Assembly: GCF_001311825.1 (NCBI RefSeq)
Contig: NZ_BBCB01000005.1
Location: forward strand, 1-64,000
Length of the DNA: 64,000 nt
Direction: 5' to 3'
Source of the DNA: Salidesulfovibrio brasiliensis JCM 12178
GTDB lineage: Bacteria; Desulfobacterota; Desulfovibrionia; Desulfovibrionales; Desulfovibrionaceae
Positions 45,779 through 55,203 of the stretch are shown piece by piece (within the stretch, counting starts at the first letter, position 1; each line of letters begins with the position of its first letter). Position numbers and translations under genes: made by a program. The notes under the pieces were generated by a model that saw only the letters and a program-made list of their open reading frames with translations, did not search any database and was not told where the DNA came from.

Positions 45779-47125
45779 ATGAAATTTCATATAGTAACCT
45801 TCGGATGCCAGATGAACGTCCACGACTCCCAGTGGCTTGCTCGCGCCCTTGAGGCGCGCGGCTGGGAGCAGGCGGAAGAGGACGAGGCATCTGTTTTCGT
45901 CATCAACACATGCAGCGTCCGCGACAAGCCGGAGCAGAAGGTCTACAGCGAGTTGGGTCGCCTTGCCCGCCACCTGAAGCGCGATCCGCAGATGTTCGCG
46001 GCGGTCGGCGGCTGCGTGGCCCAGCAGATCGGCAAGGGCTTCTTCAACCGGTTTCCCTTTGTGCGGCTGGTCTTCGGCACTGACGGTATCGCCAATGCGC
46101 CCAACGCGCTTGAGCGGCTGGCCGAAGGTGCCGAGGAGCGCGTCGCGCTTCTGGATTTCGTGGATCTGTATCCGGAGCGGGAGCTTGCGGCGGACGGAAC
46201 CGTGACCATGCCCGGTACGCGGCAGGCCTTTGTGAACATCATGCAGGGGTGCGACAACTTTTGCGCCTACTGCATTGTGCCGTATACGCGCGGGCGGCAG
46301 AAGTCCCGCAAGCCCGACGCGGTCATCGAGGAATGCCGCGCCCTTGCGAACAAGGGGGTGCGTGAGCTGACCCTTCTGGGCCAGAACGTGAACAGCTTTG
46401 GCATGGATTCCGGCGGGACCGGAGTGAGCTTTGCCGAATTGCTGCGGGAGGTTGCGGCCATCGACGGCATCGAGCGGCTACGTTTCACCACGTCGCACCC
46501 GAAGGATATCGCAGACGAGGTCATCGCGGCTTTCGGCGAGCTTGATAATCTTTGCCCCTCGCTGCACCTGCCCATGCAGGCCGGTTCGGACGCGGTGCTG
46601 AAGAAGATGCGCCGTAAATACGACATGAAACGGTATCTCGGCATCGTGGACGCGCTGCGCGAGGTGCGGCCGGACATCAGCCTGACCACGGACCTCATTG
46701 TTGGCTTTCCCGGCGAGACGGATGAGGACTTTGAACAGACGCTGGCCATGGTGAAGCGCGTGGGTTTCGAGTCGAGCTTTTCCTTCAAGTATTCCGACCG
46801 CCCGGGCACTGCTTCGGTGAACATGGAACCCAAGGTAGACCCGGAAATCGCACAGTCCAGACTGCAACGGTTGCAGGAATTGCAGAATACCATTACTAAA
46901 GAAAGTCTAAAGAAGCTTGAAGGCCGTGAGACCACAGTGCTCGTCGAAGGAAAGAGCCGCAGGCAGGAAGACTCTGCGGTGTCTTGGCGTGGCCGTGACC
47001 CGGCGGGTCGTGTGGTCAACTTCACCAGCAGGCGCGATGGGCTCACGGGGATGATCGTCCCGGTGCGTATCGCGCAGGCCAAGAAGCACTCCCTTGTGGG
47101 AGAAAGGACCGGTGAGCCATGGTAG
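45779..47125 (+). CDS. miaB: tRNA-2-methylthio-N6-dimethylallyladenosine synthase
   Basis: A 448-residue radical SAM methylthiotransferase modifying A37 of tRNAs reading UNN codons. The N-terminal cluster cysteines appear in FGCQMNVHDSQW, NTCSVRDKPEQK and GGCVAQQ; the radical SAM CxxxCxxC in QGCDNFCAYCIVPYTRGRQKSR; a C-terminal TRAM domain covers the last 65 residues. Further signatures are LLGQNVNSFG, LHLPMQAGSDAVLKKM and DLIVGFPGETDEDF. The ATG at 45779 (MKFHIVTFGCQ) is the family start; upstream codons belong to the end of the kinase gene. Confidence 0.95.
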   Translation: MKFHIVTFGCQMNVHDSQWLARALEARGWEQAEEDEASVFVINTCSVRDKPEQKVYSELGRLARHLKRDPQMFAAVGGCVAQQIGKGFFNRFPFVRLVFGTDGIANAPNALERLAEGAEERVALLDFVDLYPERELAADGTVTMPGTRQAFVNIMQGCDNFCAYCIVPYTRGRQKSRKPDAVIEECRALANKGVRELTLLGQNVNSFGMDSGGTGVSFAELLREVAAIDGIERLRFTTSHPKDIADEVIAAFGELDNLCPSLHLPMQAGSDAVLKKMRRKYDMKRYLGIVDALREVRPDISLTTDLIVGFPGETDEDFEQTLAMVKRVGFESSFSFKYSDRPGTASVNMEPKVDPEIAQSRLQRLQELQNTITKESLKKLEGRETTVLVEGKSRRQEDSAVSWRGRDPAGRVVNFTSRRDGLTGMIVPVRIAQAKKHSLVGERTGEPW

Positions 47126-47613
47126 CGATGAAGATTTTCGGCCTTGCCCTCGAAGAGAAGGGGCAGGCCCCCATCATTTTGCTTCAGGACGAGGAGAGCA
47201 ACCGCGTGCTCCCCATCTGGATCGGTGCGGCCGAGGCCATGTCCATCTCCATGGCCCTCAACGACGTGCCGTTTCCGCGCCCCATGACCCATGACCTGCT
47301 TGTGAATACCATCAAGCTCCTCGGCGGCAGGCTTGATTCCGTCGAGATTACGGAGATATCCGAAGGCACTTTTTACGCCGAATTGGTCGTTAATTCCGGG
47401 GAAAACGAGCTTCGTGTGGACTGCCGTCCTTCGGATGGCGTGGCGCTGGCCGTTCGGGTGGACGCCGAGATCCGCGTCTCGGACCAGGTGCTCGACGCCG
47501 CCGGCATGCCCATGGAAAATCTCGGGGACAAGGTTGTCCATCATTCGGACTCCAACCGGTGGAAGGACCTGCTGGAAGGGCTGGATGAGGACGAGACCAA
47601 ATACAAGATGTAG
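47119..47613 (+). CDS. Bifunctional nuclease family (DUF151) protein
   Basis: A 164-residue protein beginning MVAMKIFGLALEEKGQAPIILLQDEESNRVLPIWIGAAEAMSI, the DUF151/BFN signature, with HDLLVNTIKLLGG and CRPSDGVALAVRVDAEIRVSD. Plant and Thermotoga members have nuclease activity in vitro; the bacterial role is unclear. It overlaps miaB by seven bases and is followed by the PHP gene after nine, so the three are likely one unit. Strictly the start could be the ATG at 47128. Confidence 0.88.
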   Translation: MVAMKIFGLALEEKGQAPIILLQDEESNRVLPIWIGAAEAMSISMALNDVPFPRPMTHDLLVNTIKLLGGRLDSVEITEISEGTFYAELVVNSGENELRVDCRPSDGVALAVRVDAEIRVSDQVLDAAGMPMENLGDKVVHHSDSNRWKDLLEGLDEDETKYKM

Positions 47614-47622
47614 GAACGGCAC

Positions 47623-48272
47623 ATGATTGATCTGCACATGCACACCGTGTTCAGTGATGGCGAACTGATTCCCTCGGAGCTTGTTCGCCGCGCACAGGTT
47701 GCCGGATACAAGGCCGTGGGCATCACCGACCACGCTGACCTCAGTAATTTTGAACACATAATTGCCAACGTGGGTCGCTTTGCACGCGAGCACGGACACT
47801 TTTTCGACGTCACGGTGCTTACCGGGTTGGAGATCACCCATGTGCCGCCGAGCCTGATCCCGGATATGACCGCCAAGCCCGCGAGGCCGGGGCGCAGTAT
47901 GTGGTGGTTCACGGCGAGACCGTGGTGGAGCCGGTGGCGCCGGGCACCAACCTTGCCGCCATAGAGGCCGGGGTGGACATCCTCGCCCATCCGGGGCTCA
48001 TCACCGATGAAGAGGTGGCGCTGGCGGCCGAGAAGGGCGTCTGTCTGGAAATCACCACCCGCGGCGGGCACAGCTATACCAACGGCCTCGTGGCCGCGCT
48101 TGCCCGAAAGCACGGGGCAAAGCTGGTCATCGACAACGACGCGCACGCGCCAAGAGACCTTGTCGGGCCGGAAATGCGCCGGGCCATCGCGCTGGGCGCG
48201 GGCATGACCGCCGCAGAGATTGAAGCGGCGGAACGCAATTCTTGGGAAATCGTGCAGCGGCTCATGAAGTAG
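47623..48272 (+). CDS. PHP-domain phosphoesterase, with an apparent 1-base deletion
   Basis: A 216-residue PHP (histidinol-phosphatase-like) metallohydrolase after repair. Metal ligands are HMHTVFSDGELIPSELV, GITDHADLSNFEHI, GLEITH, ILAHPGLIT and the C-terminal DNDAHAPRDL. The frame breaks near 47878. One base restored (GCCAAGGCCCGCGAGG) gives TAKAREAGAQYVVVHGETVVEP, joining two halves that are each clearly PHP. The local sequence is the same 13-mer as at the break in the PfkB gene. The substrate could be a histidinol-phosphate-like or nucleotide phosphodiester; undefined. Confidence 0.85.
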
Positions 48273-48320
48273 CCGCTGTTTACTTGACGCGGGCAACACC
48301 GCAAAAAATGGGGTAACGGT

Positions 48321-49010
48321 ATGAACATTCTGGCCGAAACCAACATGCTGCAACTGATCCTTGGCGCCACGCTGGCCGTGAAGGCGGTCATGCTGCTGCT
48401 TGCGCTCATGTCGATCTGGAGCTGGACCATTATTTTCTACAAATCCTTCAGCATCCTTTCTGCGCGCAGGAAGGTGCTGGCAGGCTATCAGGCGTTCATG
48501 GCCGCGGACGACCTCTCCTCGGGCATGAAGTCGCTGGGCGGCAAGCATTCCCCGCTGAGTACGGTCAGCTCGCTGGCGGTGAAGGAATTCCGCAAGCTCG
48601 AAAAGGCCGAGCTGGACCGCGACCGCAAGCGGATGCTCGTCAAGGACACCCTCAGGCGCGTGCTGCGTCAGGGCATCAGCGCCGAGATGCGCCGTTTGAC
48701 CCGCAACCTGCCGTTCCTTGCCACCTGCGCCAACGCCGCGCCCTTCATCGGCCTGTTCGGCACGGTTTGGGGTATCATGCACTCCTTCCACTCCATCGGC
48801 CTGCAGCAGTCGGCAGCGCTGGCAACGGTCGCTCCGGGCATCTCCGAGGCGCTCATCGCAACCGCCATCGGCCTCGGCGTGGCGATTCCCGCCACCATCG
48901 GCTATAACTTCTTCCTCGGAAAACTCTCGGAAGTGGAGACCGGCATGATCGACTTTGCCGGAGCATTCCTGAACCGCGCAGAGCGCGAGATCGCCTGGGC
49001 CGGCAAATAG
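48321..49010 (+). CDS. tolQ: TolQ/ExbB-type proton channel subunit
   Basis: A 229-residue inner-membrane protein of the MotA/TolQ/ExbB family. Three helices are visible, around residues 12-40, 130-155 (AAPFIGLFGTVWGIMHSFHSIGLQQSAAL) and 165-190 (GISEALIATAIGLGVAIPATIGYNFF). With TolR it uses the proton gradient to energise TolA. It is first of the tolQRAB-pal genes. Weak TTGACG sequence at 48284 may be part of a promoter. Confidence 0.93.
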   Translation: MNILAETNMLQLILGATLAVKAVMLLLALMSIWSWTIIFYKSFSILSARRKVLAGYQAFMAADDLSSGMKSLGGKHSPLSTVSSLAVKEFRKLEKAELDRDRKRMLVKDTLRRVLRQGISAEMRRLTRNLPFLATCANAAPFIGLFGTVWGIMHSFHSIGLQQSAALATVAPGISEALIATAIGLGVAIPATIGYNFFLGKLSEVETGMIDFAGAFLNRAEREIAWAGK

Positions 49011-49019
49011 GAGGCCGTC

Positions 49020-49436
49020 ATGGCGCTCAAGACCGGAAACGGCTACCTCGCGGAAATCAACGTCACGCCATTCGTGGACGTGATGCTGGTTCTGCTCATC
49101 ATCTTCATGGTCACTGCCCCGCTCATGACGCAGGGGGTCGAGGTGGACCTGCCCAAGACGCGCACGGTGCGAAACCTGCCGCAGGACAAGGATCACCTCG
49201 TGCTCACGGTCAAGGCGGACGGGACCATCATGCTCGACAAGTATGAGGTCCCGGAAGGCGAGCTTGAAGACTTCCTGACCCGGCTGGTGGCCTCGCAGAA
49301 CAAGCAACTCTTCCTGCGCGCGGACAAGGCCGTTGCCTACGGCGTGGTGGTGGATGTGATGGGCGAGATCAAGGCCGCAGGTATCGACAAGCTCGGCATT
49401 GTGGCTGAAGAGAAAAAGGACCGGAAGGAACGCTAG
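49020..49436 (+). CDS. tolR: TolR/ExbD-type protein
   Basis: A 138-residue protein with one N-terminal helix (residues 15-40). The family motif [19 protein letters not shown] holds the essential Asp in the membrane. The periplasmic domain reads [19 protein letters not shown] and [23 protein letters not shown]. It lies nine bases after tolQ. Confidence 0.94.
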   Translation: MALKTGNGYLAEINVTPFVDVMLVLLIIFMVTAPLMTQGVEVDLPKTRTVRNLPQDKDHLVLTVKADGTIMLDKYEVPEGELEDFLTRLVASQNKQLFLRADKAVAYGVVVDVMGEIKAAGIDKLGIVAEEKKDRKER

Positions 49437-49447
49437 GCGTTCGGGAC

Positions 49448-50380
49448 GTGTCACCTATCATGAAATTTTTCGGCCTCTTTCTATCCATCGTCTTCCATGC
49501 GGCGGTCATAGCTGCGGCGCTGTTCTGGACAACCGTCCCGGACCGGCCCGTGAACCTTGACCGTCCCGTGTATTCGGTGGACATCGTCAACCTTGCCCCT
49601 CCCGGGCCGCCACCGCCGCCCGGCCGTACTTCGTTGGCAAAGACAGACGCCACCCCGGCTCCCAAGCCTTCCAAGCCGGAAGCCAAGGCCGTTGAGGTGG
49701 AAAAGCCCGAGCCGAAGCCGGAACCCAAACCGGAGCCGGAAGCCAAGAAGATCAGCGAGACCAAGAAGGAACGAAAGGTCGTCGTCAAGGAAAAGAAGCC
49801 CGAACCAAAGCCGGAACCCAAACCGGAACCGAAGCCCGAACCGAAACCAGAGCCGAAGCCCGAACCAAAGCCAGAGCCGAAACCGGAACCCAAACCGGAG
49901 CCCAAGCCTGAGCCGACTTCGGATGAACTGCTGGCTGACGCGCTTAGTGACGTCAAGCAGAATGTGAGCGCAGAGGAGCGCAAGGAGCAGCAGGAGCTGG
50001 CCAACGAACTGGCTTCGCTGCGCCAGCAGGAGGGCAAGGAAATCTATTCGCACGGCGGAAAGCCCGGCGGCGGAGGTGCCGTGGGCGGCACCGGCTCCGG
50101 GCTTGCGCAGGTCTATGCCATGATCGTGGCCTCGACCATCAAGCAGAATTGGCGCTACCCGGCCTTTGCGGGCGATGCGAACATGCTGGTGTCCGTCGAG
50201 ATATCCATAGACGACGCGGGTATGATTACCGGATCGCGCGTGGTGGAGGCTTCAGGGAACGCGGAGTTCGACAGTTCCGCGCTGCGGGCGGTGCGTGAGA
50301 CCGAGAAGGTCGAGCCGCCGCGTACCGAGCGCGACAGAACCATAGTCATCAATTTCAACAGCCAGGACCTCAACGAGTAG
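49448..50380 (+). CDS. tolA: TolA-like energy transducer with TonB C-terminal domain
   Basis: A 310-residue protein spanning the periplasm. One N-terminal helix ([21 protein letters not shown]) is followed by a Pro/Glu/Lys-rich rod with a regular KPEP repeat (about residues 115-158), an acidic linker, and a C-terminal TonB/TolA domain ([25 protein letters not shown], then [27 protein letters not shown]). It connects TolQR to Pal and TolB. The start is GTG at 49448 or ATG at 49460; neither has a good ribosome site. The position between tolR and tolB makes the TolA role likely. Confidence 0.88.
   Translation: MSPIMKFFGLFLSIVFHAAVIAAALFWTTVPDRPVNLDRPVYSVDIVNLAPPGPPPPPGRTSLAKTDATPAPKPSKPEAKAVEVEKPEPKPEPKPEPEAKKISETKKERKVVVKEKKPEPKPEPKPEPKPEPKPEPKPEPKPEPKPEPKPEPKPEPTSDELLADALSDVKQNVSAEERKEQQELANELASLRQQEGKEIYSHGGKPGGGGAVGGTGSGLAQVYAMIVASTIKQNWRYPAFAGDANMLVSVEISIDDAGMITGSRVVEASGNAEFDSSALRAVRETEKVEPPRTERDRTIVINFNSQDLNE
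49797..49917 (+). repeat. KPEP-coding tandem repeat in tolA
   Basis: About twenty copies of a 6-base unit coding Pro-Glu/Pro-Lys alternations (variants of AAGCCGGAACCC and GAGCCGAAGCCC). The codon variants are mixed, which limits slippage. It forms an extended rod, not a mobile or CRISPR repeat. Confidence 0.85.
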
Positions 50381-50387
50381 GGACGAC

Positions 50388-51695
50388 ATGAAACGATACG
50401 CCGTCATCGCATTGGCCTTGGTCATGATGCTTAGCACTTTCAGCCTCGCCAGCGCGCAGGATCAGGCCCCGCTTACAGTGGACATCTTCGGCCCCGGCCA
50501 GCGGCAGGTGAATCTGGTGATTCTCCCGCCCCGTTCCCTTGAGGAGCAGATGCCGCAGTTTGCCGAAACTTTTGAGAAAACCGTCAAAAACAATTTATCG
50601 TATCTGCCCTTTATCAAAGGCACGCAGATGTCGCAGCTTCTCGGCGGCGACCCCAGCAAGGGCGTCAGGTCGACGGAGATCGACTTCAGGCCGCTTCAAC
50701 TGGCCAAGATCGACCTCGTGATGACCACCGGCTGGAAGCCCAACGGCGTGGAAGTGCGGGTGTTTGATACGTTTGGCCGTCGCATGATCATCGGCAAGGC
50801 CTACGGCCGCGTCTCGAAAGAGAACGTCGTGTCCATTGCCGACCGCTTTTGCTCGGCGTTTGTAGATGCCCTGACAGGCAAGAAGGCGTTTTTCGATTCG
50901 CCGCTGGCCTTCGTGCGTCAGCTCGGCAAGAGCAAGGAAATCTACACCGTCCTGCCGCAGGGGCGCGAGTTGACGCGCATCACGACCATGGGCGGGTTCA
51001 ACCTCGGCCCGGCGTGGTCCCCGGACGGCTCCAAGCTGGCGTTCACCCACATCGGCGGCAAGAGCCATTACCTTGGCATTTTCGACGCCAAGACCGGCAA
51101 GACCACCCTGCATACCGAAAAGCTCGGCCAGTCGGTCATCAGCCCCGAGTTCATGCCCGGCGGCGGCCTTGCCGTAACGCTCAACCGTCATGGTCACGCC
51201 GATATCTTCCAGCTTGACGGCAATTACAAGCCTCGCCGCGTGCTGGCAAAAAGCTCGTTTATCGATGTGTCTCCGAGCTTTGACCGGGCCGGACGCAAGA
51301 TGGTCTTTACCTCCGGCAGGGCAGGCAACCCGCACATCTACATGATGGACCTTCAGAGCGGGTCCGTCAGGCGCATAACACTGGACGGCCCATACAACAC
51401 CCACCCGTGCATCAGCCCCGACGGCCGTTACATCGCCTACAACCGGCGCACCGGCTCCGGGCATCGCATATTTGTCTACGACCTCGCCACCGGCAGGGAC
51501 AGGCAGGTTTCCTTTGGTCCCGGAAGCGACGAATACCCCGCGTTCGGCCCAGATGGATACTTCATCGCGTTCGCCTCGAACCGTTCGGGACAGTACAAAT
51601 TGTACCTGACCACGAGGCACGGCGATGCGGCGAAAATGATCCAGACCGGATCGGGCGCGGCCTTTGCCCCGGCATGGGATACCAAGTTGCAATAG
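50388..51695 (+). CDS. tolB: Tol-Pal system periplasmic protein TolB
   Basis: A 435-residue protein with signal peptide MKRYAVIALALVMMLSTFSLASA, an N-terminal alpha/beta domain (residues 30-165) and a six-bladed beta-propeller with repeated SPDG motifs (WSPDGSKLAFT, SPDGRYIAYNRRTGSGHRIFVYD, FGPDGYFIAFASNRSGQYKLYL). It works with Pal and TolA in outer-membrane constriction and lipoprotein distribution. Confidence 0.95.
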   Translation: MKRYAVIALALVMMLSTFSLASAQDQAPLTVDIFGPGQRQVNLVILPPRSLEEQMPQFAETFEKTVKNNLSYLPFIKGTQMSQLLGGDPSKGVRSTEIDFRPLQLAKIDLVMTTGWKPNGVEVRVFDTFGRRMIIGKAYGRVSKENVVSIADRFCSAFVDALTGKKAFFDSPLAFVRQLGKSKEIYTVLPQGRELTRITTMGGFNLGPAWSPDGSKLAFTHIGGKSHYLGIFDAKTGKTTLHTEKLGQSVISPEFMPGGGLAVTLNRHGHADIFQLDGNYKPRRVLAKSSFIDVSPSFDRAGRKMVFTSGRAGNPHIYMMDLQSGSVRRITLDGPYNTHPCISPDGRYIAYNRRTGSGHRIFVYDLATGRDRQVSFGPGSDEYPAFGPDGYFIAFASNRSGQYKLYLTTRHGDAAKMIQTGSGAAFAPAWDTKLQ

Positions 51696-51805
51696 TGAAA
51701 CGTATTGCATGGGGGGTTGATTTTTGCAGAATAACAGGTACATCTTGTAAGAATTCTCAATCATGATGATCACGTCGCGGACGTGGCTCGGCTCAAGGAG
51801 TGAAC

Positions 51806-52360
51806 ATGAATACCAGATTGGCACTTGTCATGGCGATGATCCTCTGCTTCGCGATCACCATCGGAGCCGGTTGCTCCAGCAAAAGCGGTTCCATGCCGCC
51901 GGGAGCGACCCAGGTGAAGGTGGAAGATGAAACGCCTCCGGAACCGGCACCGGAACCCGAACCGATGCCTGAGCCGGATTACGATCAGGAAGCGCTCATG
52001 CAGCAACAGCGTCAGGAAGCTGCTGTCCAGCTTGGCTTCATGATCAATTTTGCGTTCGACTCCTATGAGCTTTCTCAGGAAGCCCGCGACCTGCTGTCCC
52101 AGAAGGCCCGCCTGATGAAGCAGTACACCGGCATGACCATGGTCATCGAAGGGTACTGCGATGAGCGCGGCACCGAGGAATACAACCTCGCGCTCGGTGA
52201 AAAGCGCGCCCGCGCCGCCTTCGAGCATTTGGTCATTCTAGGCGTGGAGCCAGAACGGCTCAGTATCGTCAGCTTCGGTGAGGAGCGCCCGCTTGACCCG
52301 GCCCACAACGAGGCAGCTTGGGCCAAGAACCGCCGCGACGAGTTCAAGGTCTCCTTCTAG
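51806..52360 (+). CDS. pal: Peptidoglycan-associated lipoprotein Pal
   Basis: A 184-residue outer-membrane lipoprotein. The signal peptide ends in the lipobox-like IGAGC. A Pro/Glu-rich linker (PPEPAPEPEPMPEPD) leads to an OmpA-like domain with INFAFDSYELSQEA, the peptidoglycan-binding block IEGYCDERGTEEYNLALGEKRARAA and VSFGEERPL. The ATG at 51806 is seven bases after AAGGAG. The 110-base gap after tolB shows only a weak promoter-like TTGATT. Confidence 0.95.
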   Translation: MNTRLALVMAMILCFAITIGAGCSSKSGSMPPGATQVKVEDETPPEPAPEPEPMPEPDYDQEALMQQQRQEAAVQLGFMINFAFDSYELSQEARDLLSQKARLMKQYTGMTMVIEGYCDERGTEEYNLALGEKRARAAFEHLVILGVEPERLSIVSFGEERPLDPAHNEAAWAKNRRDEFKVSF

Positions 52361-52385
52361 AGCCGACACCGTCTATTGAAGCAAT

Positions 52386-52420
52386 GCCCCCGCGAACATT
52401 GTTCGCGGGGGCGTTTTTTA
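52386..52420 (+). terminator. Intrinsic terminator after pal
   Basis: A 12-bp stem (GCCCCCGCGAAC and complement, ATT loop) is followed by GTTTTTTA. It ends the tol-pal operon. No gene or motif was recognised between it and the tRNA terminator at 52537. Confidence 0.92.
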
Positions 52421-52536
52421 TGGTGTTGCGGATGGGCTTGGCTGTGCAGGCCATCAGGCGGGATGGTCGGTTGTTGTCAGAGGAGATATCGTGCTCTAGA
52501 GATGCTTTTCACAGGAGATGAGCGAATCCATGAGCC

Positions 52537-52570
52537 ATAAAAAAGAACGCCAGACTTTTGTCTGGCGTTC
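52537..52570 (-). terminator. Intrinsic terminator of the tRNA-Val gene
   Basis: An 11-bp stem (GAACGCCAGAC and complement) is followed on the minus strand by TTTTTT. It lies 14 bases beyond the tRNA 3' end. Confidence 0.9.
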
Positions 52571-52583
52571 GGTGTGTTTTCGG

Positions 52584-52660
<77 letters not shown>

Positions 52661-52709
52661 ACAGCGGAGATGTCTTATACGCTCGGGGTTTTGCCTTTGC
52701 AAGCGTTTT

Positions 52710-54820
52710 TTATATTTTTTCCTGAATTTCCTTCGTGGGTTGCTCGCACTGTTCGCAGGAGTCTGCCGTGCGGTCGTAGCAGGTCAGTCCGCAGCGCATG
52801 CAGCGGCACATTTCGTACTGCGCCTGCTCGGTGTTCAGCGCCCCCTCGACCTCGGCGAATGTGCAGACCCTGTCTTCGCCGTCGCAGAGGTGCGGCATGG
52901 TCGAGCGGTACTTCACGTTCACGTTTTCCACGTCCTTGAAGAGCGTGTAGGGGATCATTTCCCGTTGCAGGCGCTTGGGAACGGCCAGTTCGCCCTCGGT
53001 GAGCAGCTGGTGGATGCTCCGGGCGGCCTTGCGGCCTTCTCCGAGCGCGGAGATTACGAGGTCCGGGCCGAGGTGCGCGTCGCCGCCTACAAAGACGTTG
53101 GGGACCGCTGTCTGGAGGGTGTCCGGGTCGGCCGCCACGGTCCGCCATTTGGTGGACTCGATGGGGCAGGACTCGGCCTCGTCGTACAGGCAGTTGAGGT
53201 CAGGCTTCTGGCCGATGGCGAGAAACACCGTGTCGCATTCGATGAGCGTCTCGGAGCCTTCGACGGGAACGGGGCGGCGTCTGCCGGACTCGTCCGGTTC
53301 GCCAAGCTCCATCTTGAGGATTTCAAGGTGCGTCACCCGGCCGGAATCGTCCGTGATGAACCTGTTGGGCGAGGAGAGCATCTGGAACTTGATGCCTTCA
53401 TCGTCGCAAGCCTCGATTTCTTCTTCATTTGCGGGCATTTCCGCACGGGTTCTGCGGTAGACCATGGTGACGTCCGCGCCCATGCGCAGGCTGGTTCGCG
53501 CGCAGTCCACCGCGGTGTTGCCGCCGCCGATGACAATGACCTTTTTGCCCACCTCGCTTCCGCGCCGAGGCCGACCTTGGTCAGGAATTCGATGCCCGCC
53601 ATCACGCCCTTGGCGTCCGCGCCCTCAATAGGCAAGTGCGTGCTCTGCCAAGCGCCGATGCCGAGGAAGAAGGCCTCGAAGCCTTCCTCTTCCAGCGAGG
53701 TGACGCTCACATCGCGCCCGAATTTGGTTTCGGAGCGGACCTCGATGCCGAGGTCGAGGATGCCCTCGATCTCCCAGTCCAGTACGGCGTTGGGCAGCCG
53801 GTACTCCGGGATGCCGTAGCGGAGCTGGCCGCCAAGCTTGGGCATGGAGTCGAAAATTGTAGGTTCGTGCCCGAGGCGGCGCAGAAAATAGGCGCAGGAA
53901 AGACCGGCGGGGCCACCGCCGACAACCGCCACCTTGCGGCCGGTGTCAGGCAGGCAGCTTACGGGCTGGCGTTCACCGGAGTTGAGCTCCCAGTCCGCGA
54001 TATAGCGCTTAATCATGTTGATGCCCACCGGGTCTTCCACGTGCTGCCTGCGGCACTGCGATTCACAGGGGCGCGGGCAGACGCGGCCGATGGAAAGTGG
54101 CATGGGGATGCGTTCGCGAATGGTTTCGAGCGCCCCGGCAAGGTCGCCGCGGCTGGCCTGTTCGATGTAGCGCGGGATGTTGATCTGGCCGGGACAACGC
54201 TGGCGGCAGGGGGCGAGACAGTCGGTCTCAAGGTTCAGGTGGGTAAGCCGTGAGGAGAGGCTGACCAGCGAGATGACCCCGCGCGGGCAGGCTGTGACGC
54301 AGGAGCCGCAGGCCACGCAGTGGTCGGGATGGACTACCGGATAGCCGTTCGGACCCATGCGGATGGCGTCGAAGGGGCAGGCGGTGACGCAGGAGCCGTA
54401 GCCGAGGCAGCCCTCGGGGCACATCTTGGAGCCGGTGTAGAGCATGGCTTGAGCGCGGCAGTCCTTGGCCCCTTCGTATTCATAGACTTCTTCTGCGCGG
54501 TCGCCGCCGGTGCAGTCTACGAAAGCCAGCTTCGGCTCGGCCACCTTGAGTTCTATGCCCATGACCTCGGCCACATTCGCGGCCACTTCAGGGCCGCCGA
54601 TGACGCAGACGTCGGAACCGGCTTTTCCTTCCACCACGCCACGGGCTGCGCCGTTGCAGCCTGGGTAGCCGCACGCGCCGCAGTTCGCCCCTGCGAGCAC
54701 GCGCTCCACCTTTTCGATGCGCGGATCTTCATAGACGTAGAAAATCTTGGAGGCCGCCACGAGGACGATTGCCGCCGTAAAGCCTATGCCGAGAAGGACC
54801 AGTACCGATGATACAATCAT
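52710..54820 (-). CDS. rnfB: RnfB fused to a GltD/NfnB-like NAD(P)H flavoprotein, with an apparent 1-base deletion
   Basis: About 703 residues after repair. Residues 1-180 are RnfB: an N-terminal membrane helix, the CGACGYPGC cluster motif and two [4Fe-4S] motifs (CLGYGSCVTACP, CVACGSCVTACP). Residues 190-640 resemble the glutamate synthase small subunit: CLAPCRQRCPGQINIPRYIE, FAD site VAVVGGGPAGLSCAYFL and NAD(P) site VIVIGGGNTAVDCARTSL. A Cys-rich tail (CRCMRCGLTCYDRTADSC) ends it. The frame breaks near 53556; one base restores GLGAEAEVGKKVIVIGGG. It is last in the rnf operon. RnfB normally takes electrons from ferredoxin; the fused part may add NAD(P)H reactivity. Confidence 0.88.
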
Positions 54821-54833
54821 ATAGCCATCCGTA

Positions 54834-55193
54834 TCACTGTGGTTTGCTTGAGGCTACGTCGCCAGTGGGTTCGGTTTCCGAGGAGTGGAAGCAGAGCGTC
54901 ACGGTTCTGATGTCCGCGCGGGTGCGGTGCAGGGTGCCTTGTGGAACCACCAGCATGTCGCCCGCGCCGAGAACTTCGGTGTGGCCCTCGAAATCAACCT
55001 CCAGACGGCCCTGAATCACATAGAAGGCCTCGTCCGAATCGTTGTGCGTATGCCAGTGAAAGTCGCGGTTCAGGACGCTCAGGCGCATCACCTGATCGTT
55101 GATGTCCGCGATCTTGGTGCTCTTCCAGTCTTCGTCCACTTTGTTGGCGATATCCAGAAGGCTTATCTTCGAAAGTCTTCCCTTTTTCTTCAT
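54834..55193 (-). CDS. Cupin-domain protein inside the rnf operon
   Basis: A 119-residue single cupin. The metal-site motifs are HWHTHNDSDEAFYVIQGRLEVDFEG and GDMLVVPQGTLHRTRADI, with the usual His, Glu and His ligands present. It has no signal sequence, so it is cytoplasmic. It sits between rnfA (ten bases upstream) and rnfB (13 bases downstream), so it is translated with the complex. Neither reaction nor partner is known; it could be an assembly or sensing protein. Confidence 0.8.
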   Translation of the reverse strand: MKKKGRLSKISLLDIANKVDEDWKSTKIADINDQVMRLSVLNRDFHWHTHNDSDEAFYVIQGRLEVDFEGHTEVLGAGDMLVVPQGTLHRTRADIRTVTLCFHSSETEPTGDVASSKPQ

Positions 55194-55203
55194 TGCTGCT
55201 CTC

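Noticed and set aside
47541-49454. A 637-codon minus-strand frame opposite the PHP gene, tolQ and tolR.
   Set aside because: It covers three well-supported genes on the opposite strand and has no domain of its own.
49797-49917. A tandem repeat that could look like a CRISPR or minisatellite.
   Set aside because: It is coding, in frame in tolA, with 6-base units and no spacers.
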